A model generated the notes under the pieces. The model was not told the origin of the DNA. It saw nothing but the letters and a program-made list of their open reading frames with translations, and made no database searches. Made by a program: the position numbers and the translations under genes. A stretch of DNA of 9,330 nt from Bin5 sp034428395 (lineage in GTDB: Bacteria > Chloroflexota > Anaerolineae > Caldilineales > Caldilineaceae), in contig DAOUHX010000443.1 of assembly GCA_034428395.1 (NCBI GenBank), positions 1 through 9,330 of the forward strand. Direction: 5' to 3'. Below are positions 7,102-9,330 of the stretch, piece after piece; position 1 is the first letter of the stretch, and every line of letters starts with the position of its first letter.

Positions 7102-8052
7102 TCACAACAGGATGAGCTTTTTTGAAATGCTCCGCCCCTGATGAATGCGATTGATTATGTCGGCCAGCAATGGCGCGATCGACAACACTTCGACCTTTTC
7201 AGACCGCTTCTCCTCGGGGACGGGAAGCGTATTGGAGACGACCAACTTGGCAATTCGATCATCCGCCTTGAGATGTTCCAGGGCCGAGGGCAGCAACACG
7301 GGATGCGTGACAGCAAACGCCGCCGTTCCCTCCGCACCGGCCTCGTACAGGGCATCAATCTGTTTGAGAACACTGCCTCCGGCCATAATGTCATCGATGA
7401 TGATCGGGCGGCTGCCGGCAATTTCACCGACTACGTGCGTCGTTTCGGTGACGCTGACGCTCGTGCGCCGTTTGTGCATCACCACCAGCGGCAGATTGAG
7501 CAGCTGCGCATAGCGGCCCGCCATACTGGCCCGGCCTACATCCGGGCTCACTATCGCCGCGTTCTCCCACTCCTCCCGGCGAAAATAGTCGGCCAGAATC
7601 GGCAGCGCAGATAGCGGATCGACAGGGATATTGAAGAAGCCCTGTATCGCCCTGGCATGAATGTCTACGAATATGACGCGATGCGCCCCCATCATCTCCA
7701 GCATATTGGCAATCACGCGGGCGCTGACCGCCTCGCGCCCGTGCGCCATACGGTCCTGGCGCGCATAGGGAAAATAGGGCAATACGACGCTGACGCTGTG
7801 CGCACTCGCACGCCGGAACGCGTCCAGGTACAGGAGCAACTCCATTACGTGATCATTCACCGGCGGGCAACACGGCTGGACCAGAAAAATGTCCTGGTCG
7901 CGCACCACCTCATCGATCATCACGTGTATTTCGCTGTCTGGCAGACGGCGAGTGGAGGATTGACCGAGCTCGACGCCGAGTGTCTCGGCGATCTCCAAGG
8001 CCAGCTCCTTATGCGCAGAACCGCTGAAGATGCGTAATGGGTGAAATGACAC
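7102..8052 (-). CDS. prs: Ribose-phosphate pyrophosphokinase (PRPP synthetase), divergent clade
   Basis: 316 residues, the usual bacterial length. The enzyme makes PRPP from ribose 5-phosphate and ATP for purine, pyrimidine, NAD, His and Trp synthesis. The start is GTG 8052-8050; no strong ribosome binding site precedes it, only GAGAG-like purines. Landmarks: FSGSAHKELA (9-18), NDHVMELLLYLDAFRRAS (66-83), PYFPYARQDR (92-101), catalytic-region H132 in DIHARAIQGFF (130-140), VSPDVGRASMA (168-178), and the flexible-loop basic residues K194-R195-R196. Two sites differ from the classical enzyme: LPDSE (37-41) in place of the common DGE motif, and the PRPP loop DDIMAGGS (220-227), one residue shorter than the usual DDIIDTGGT. 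The differences look like clade features rather than decay, since the frame and all other motifs are intact. It is divergent from rdgB and the first gene of the strand that leads into the transporter. Confidence 0.95.
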   Translation of the reverse strand: MSFHPLRIFSGSAHKELALEIAETLGVELGQSSTRRLPDSEIHVMIDEVVRDQDIFLVQPCCPPVNDHVMELLLYLDAFRRASAHSVSVVLPYFPYARQDRMAHGREAVSARVIANMLEMMGAHRVIFVDIHARAIQGFFNIPVDPLSALPILADYFRREEWENAAIVSPDVGRASMAGRYAQLLNLPLVVMHKRRTSVSVTETTHVVGEIAGSRPIIIDDIMAGGSVLKQIDALYEAGAEGTAAFAVTHPVLLPSALEHLKADDRIAKLVVSNTLPVPEEKRSEKVEVLSIAPLLADIINRIHQGRSISKKLILL

Positions 8053-8092
8053 AACCGCTCTCTGCCGTTATGTGATGCAGGCCGGTAGACTG

Positions 8093-8121
8093 TTGGTCTC
8101 TCTGTTTGCCGCGTCTATGAT
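8093..8121 (+). promoter_or_regulatory. Candidate sigma-70-type promoter for rdgB
   Basis: TTGGTC (8093-8098), a 17-nt spacer and TATGAT (8116-8121). The -10 matches consensus at five of six bases and the -35 at three of six, so this is the weaker of the two divergent promoters. A start near 8128 would give a leader of about 110 nt containing the inverted repeats at 8172-8222. Its -10 is almost coincident with the -10 of the prs promoter on the other strand. Confidence 0.45.
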
Positions 8122-8145
8122 AGCTTCATACAGATCAATTGGCAA
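8117..8145 (-). promoter_or_regulatory. Candidate sigma-70-type promoter for prs
   Basis: On the minus strand, TTGCCA (8145-8140), a 17-nt spacer and TATCAT (8122-8117), each five of six to consensus, with optimal spacing. A start near 8110 gives a prs leader of about 58 nt. This is the best promoter match in the window. It shares the symmetric core TATGATA (8116-8122) with the rdgB promoter. Confidence 0.6.
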
Positions 8146-8171
8146 GAGATGGACGCATCGCAACTCGAATG

Positions 8172-8222
8172 GGCCCGCCCCTGATTCCTTTGTCAGGATG
8201 TCGCACGCGGGCCGGCTGCGAC
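8172..8222 (+). promoter_or_regulatory. Structured 5' leader of rdgB: nested and interlocking inverted repeats
   Basis: Stem A pairs GGCCCGC (8172-8178) with GCGGGCC (8207-8213), 7 bp all G-C. Inside it CCTGA (8180-8184) pairs with TCAGG (8193-8197) over an 8-nt loop. Stem B pairs GTCGCA (8200-8205) with TGCGAC (8217-8222), 6 bp. The order A-B-A'-B' is that of an H-type pseudoknot, or of two alternative folds, since the 3' arm of A lies in the loop of B. Stem B ends 4 nt before the AAAGGAG ribosome binding site (8227-8233). It matches no riboswitch class I know. The pairings are exact; folding and function are inferred. Confidence 0.45.
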
Positions 8223-8240
8223 CCCCAAAGGAGTACACCT

Positions 8241-8852
8241 ATGAAACGAAAGCTGCTGGTCGCCACACACAATCAGGGCAAACTGCTTGAGTATCGCAAG
8301 CTCCTCCAAGAACTGCCATTGACGCTCACCAGTCTGGCCGAATTCGGCATCGCAGAAGAGGCCGCCGAGGCCGGAGACACCTTTGCCGCCAACGCGTTAG
8401 GCAAAGCGCAACACTACGCCACTTTGACCGGCCTTTGGACGTGGGCCGACGACAGCGGACTCGAGGTGGATGCGCTGCAGGGCGCACCGGGCGTGCATTC
8501 CGCCCGCTACGCGGGCCCCGACGCAACCGATCGCGACAGATATGAGAAGCTTCTCAAAGAGCTGCAGCCCTATCCCCGCCCGTGGACGGCTCGCTTCCAG
8601 TGTGTTGTTGTGGTCGCGCGGCCGGACGCCTGCGGCAAGACCTGCGCGGGATCGCTGGAAGGGTTGATCACAAAGGTGCCAAGGGGCGCAAATGGTTTCG
8701 GCTACGATCCGGTTTTCTTTGTGCCGGAACTGGGGCGGACGCTGGCTGAGGTGGAGCCCGCTCTGAAGAACAGTATCAGCCATCGAGGGCGGGCATCCAC
8801 GAGGGTGAAGGAAGTTCTGACGAAAATGCTGAAGAGCTTTGAGCGCCCCTAG
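8241..8852 (+). CDS. rdgB: RdgB/HAM1-family XTP/dITP diphosphatase (non-canonical purine NTP pyrophosphatase)
   Basis: 203 residues, normal for the family. The enzyme hydrolyses dITP, XTP and ITP to the monophosphate and pyrophosphate, keeping deaminated purines out of DNA and RNA. ATG 8241 has AAAGGAG (8227-8233) 7 nt upstream; an in-frame start at 8139 would run through the structured leader and add 34 residues without family similarity. Motifs: nucleotide-binding ATHNQGKLLE (8-17), the metal and catalytic region WADDSGLEVDAL (68-79, D70-D71), GAPGVHSARYAG (81-92), base-recognition GFGYDPVF (152-159), and SHRGRA (180-185). Every motif is intact. It is divergent from prs, a gene of the same nucleotide-pool logic, and appears to be a single-gene unit: no same-strand gene follows closely and no intrinsic terminator is evident in the next 230 nt. 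Confidence 0.97.
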   Translation: MKRKLLVATHNQGKLLEYRKLLQELPLTLTSLAEFGIAEEAAEAGDTFAANALGKAQHYATLTGLWTWADDSGLEVDALQGAPGVHSARYAGPDATDRDRYEKLLKELQPYPRPWTARFQCVVVVARPDACGKTCAGSLEGLITKVPRGANGFGYDPVFFVPELGRTLAEVEPALKNSISHRGRASTRVKEVLTKMLKSFERP

Positions 8853-8995
8853 TCTGCCGCTGGAAAGAGGATGACGCTCCAGTTGTCCTCCCGATTGACT
8901 GATTTAGGAGTCGAAGAAGCCATCACGCTGAAAGAGTTTTGAAGGTGTTCGAGAGAAACACTGAGCCTGAGTGGACAAATTCGGCACAAGGTACT

Positions 8996-9018
8996 CACAC
9001 AAGATTGTGTGTTATATT
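8996..9018 (+). promoter_or_regulatory. AT-rich promoter with overlapping palindromic operator candidate
   Basis: The perfect inverted repeat CACACAA-GA-TTGTGTG (8996-9011) runs into TGTTATATT (9010-9018), which reads as an extended -10 (TG-n-TATATT, five of six to TATAAT). No good -35 is found 17 nt upstream, as is common with extended -10 promoters. TTATATT recurs at 9012-9018 and 9023-9029, 11 bp apart, one helical turn. The right arm of the repeat overlaps the TG of the promoter, so a bound dimeric regulator would probably block it. The remainder of the 8853-9086 gap shows only short weak hairpins, for example GTGTT/AACAC at 8945-8961 without a T-run, and no convincing gene. Confidence 0.45.
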
Positions 9019-9086
9019 ATCATTATATTGATTCTGCCGGAGAAATGAATCTGGGTGGGCCATTTACTGTTCAAGGAGGAAAACAG

Positions 9087-9330
9087 GTGACAAACATTGT
9101 ACGATTGCCCGTGGTTTTCAATCTCATTACGATTGTTGCGATGCTGTTTTCCCTCTTTCAGGTGGTTGCAGGGGACTCAGGAGACTCGACCAGTAGCGCG
9201 AAGGCCGTCCAGTTTCTCGAGACACTCGCAGACGAGGGCGTCGAGGTGGACGAGTCACTGATTTCTGGCCTCGCGGCCGACCGGGACATGCGCAGCCGGC
9301 TAGCCAACTATTTGATCGCAACGATGGTAA
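9087..9330 (+). CDS. N-terminal part of a probable secreted protein (3' end outside window)
   Basis: The first 81 codons of an unrecognised gene. GTG 9087 has a near-perfect ribosome binding site, AAGGAGGA (9073-9080), 6 nt upstream. An in-frame ATG at 9045 would add 14 residues but has GGAG only 2 nt away. The protein opens with a polar start containing R6 and a hydrophobic stretch (about 7-28, VVFNLITIVAMLFSLFQVVA), then a small polar GDSGDSTSS segment. A signal peptidase I site after A28 (V26-V27-A28) is plausible; an uncleaved anchor is the alternative. Residues 38-80 look helical and acidic (KAVQFLETLADEGVEVDE). No domain is recognisable in what remains. The AT-rich promoter and strong initiation site suggest a well-expressed, regulated gene. 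Confidence 0.65.
   Translation, partial: MTNIVRLPVVFNLITIVAMLFSLFQVVAGDSGDSTSSAKAVQFLETLADEGVEVDESLISGLAADRDMRSRLANYLIATMV

Noticed and set aside
8139..8240. N-terminal extension of rdgB from an upstream in-frame start.
   Set aside because: There is no ribosome binding site at 8139, while AAAGGAG sits 7 nt before ATG 8241. The family begins at the MKRKLLVATHN-type start, and the extension would translate the inverted-repeat leader.
8871..8942. Possible 23-residue small protein between rdgB and the last gene.
   Set aside because: ATG to TGA is open and GGA lies 6 nt upstream, but the frame is too short to separate from chance and has no recognisable pattern.
8853..8962. Terminator after rdgB.
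   Set aside because: Only weak stems are present (CTGGA/TCCAG, GAGGA/TCCTC, GTGTT/AACAC), none followed by a T-run.

Overview
The window is a GC-rich bacterial chromosomal segment with tightly packed genes of ordinary metabolic and transport type. It shows no sign of phage, insertion sequences, CRISPR, tRNA or rRNA. I cannot place the organism from sequence alone. The combination of a Gfo/Idh/MocA oxidoreductase with cupins, an Opp/Dpp-type permease with a long outer loop, and a divergent PRPP synthetase clade would suit an environmental Chloroflexota-like bacterium, but that is a weak inference.

Layout: positions 2-1775 (+ strand) hold the tail of a cupin protein, a Gfo/Idh/MocA-type NAD(P)-dependent oxidoreductase and a second, complete single-domain cupin. 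This looks like one small carbohydrate- or polyol-type catabolic operon that began before the window. It meets, tail to tail with only 3 nt between stops, a long minus-strand group. In transcription order that group is prs-like PRPP synthetase (8052-7102), a DppC/OppC-type permease (6907-5717), a DppD/OppD-type ATPase (5651-4569) and an 893-residue protein of unknown function (4460-1779). The large protein appears to be a beta-sandwich / helical-toroid / beta-sandwich protein resembling in architecture polysaccharide lyases and related enzymes. It lacks a signal peptide, so it may act in the cytoplasm on material imported by the transporter. Only one permease and one ATPase of the usual five-gene transporter are present.

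On the right, rdgB (8241-8852, + strand) is divergent from prs. The 188-nt space between them carries back-to-back promoter candidates sharing one symmetric -10 element (TATGATA), so PRPP synthesis and nucleotide-pool cleaning may be expressed from one bidirectional promoter. The rdgB leader also holds nested and interlocking GC-rich inverted repeats that end 4 nt before its ribosome binding site, a possible RNA control element. The window closes with the start of a gene for a probably secreted protein. It lies behind an unusually AT-rich promoter with an extended -10 overlapped by a perfect 7-bp-arm inverted repeat.

I see no dramatic new system. The best leads are the prs/rdgB control region, the large unrecognised protein beside the incomplete transporter, and the non-standard active-site motifs in the PRPP synthetase and the oxidoreductase.
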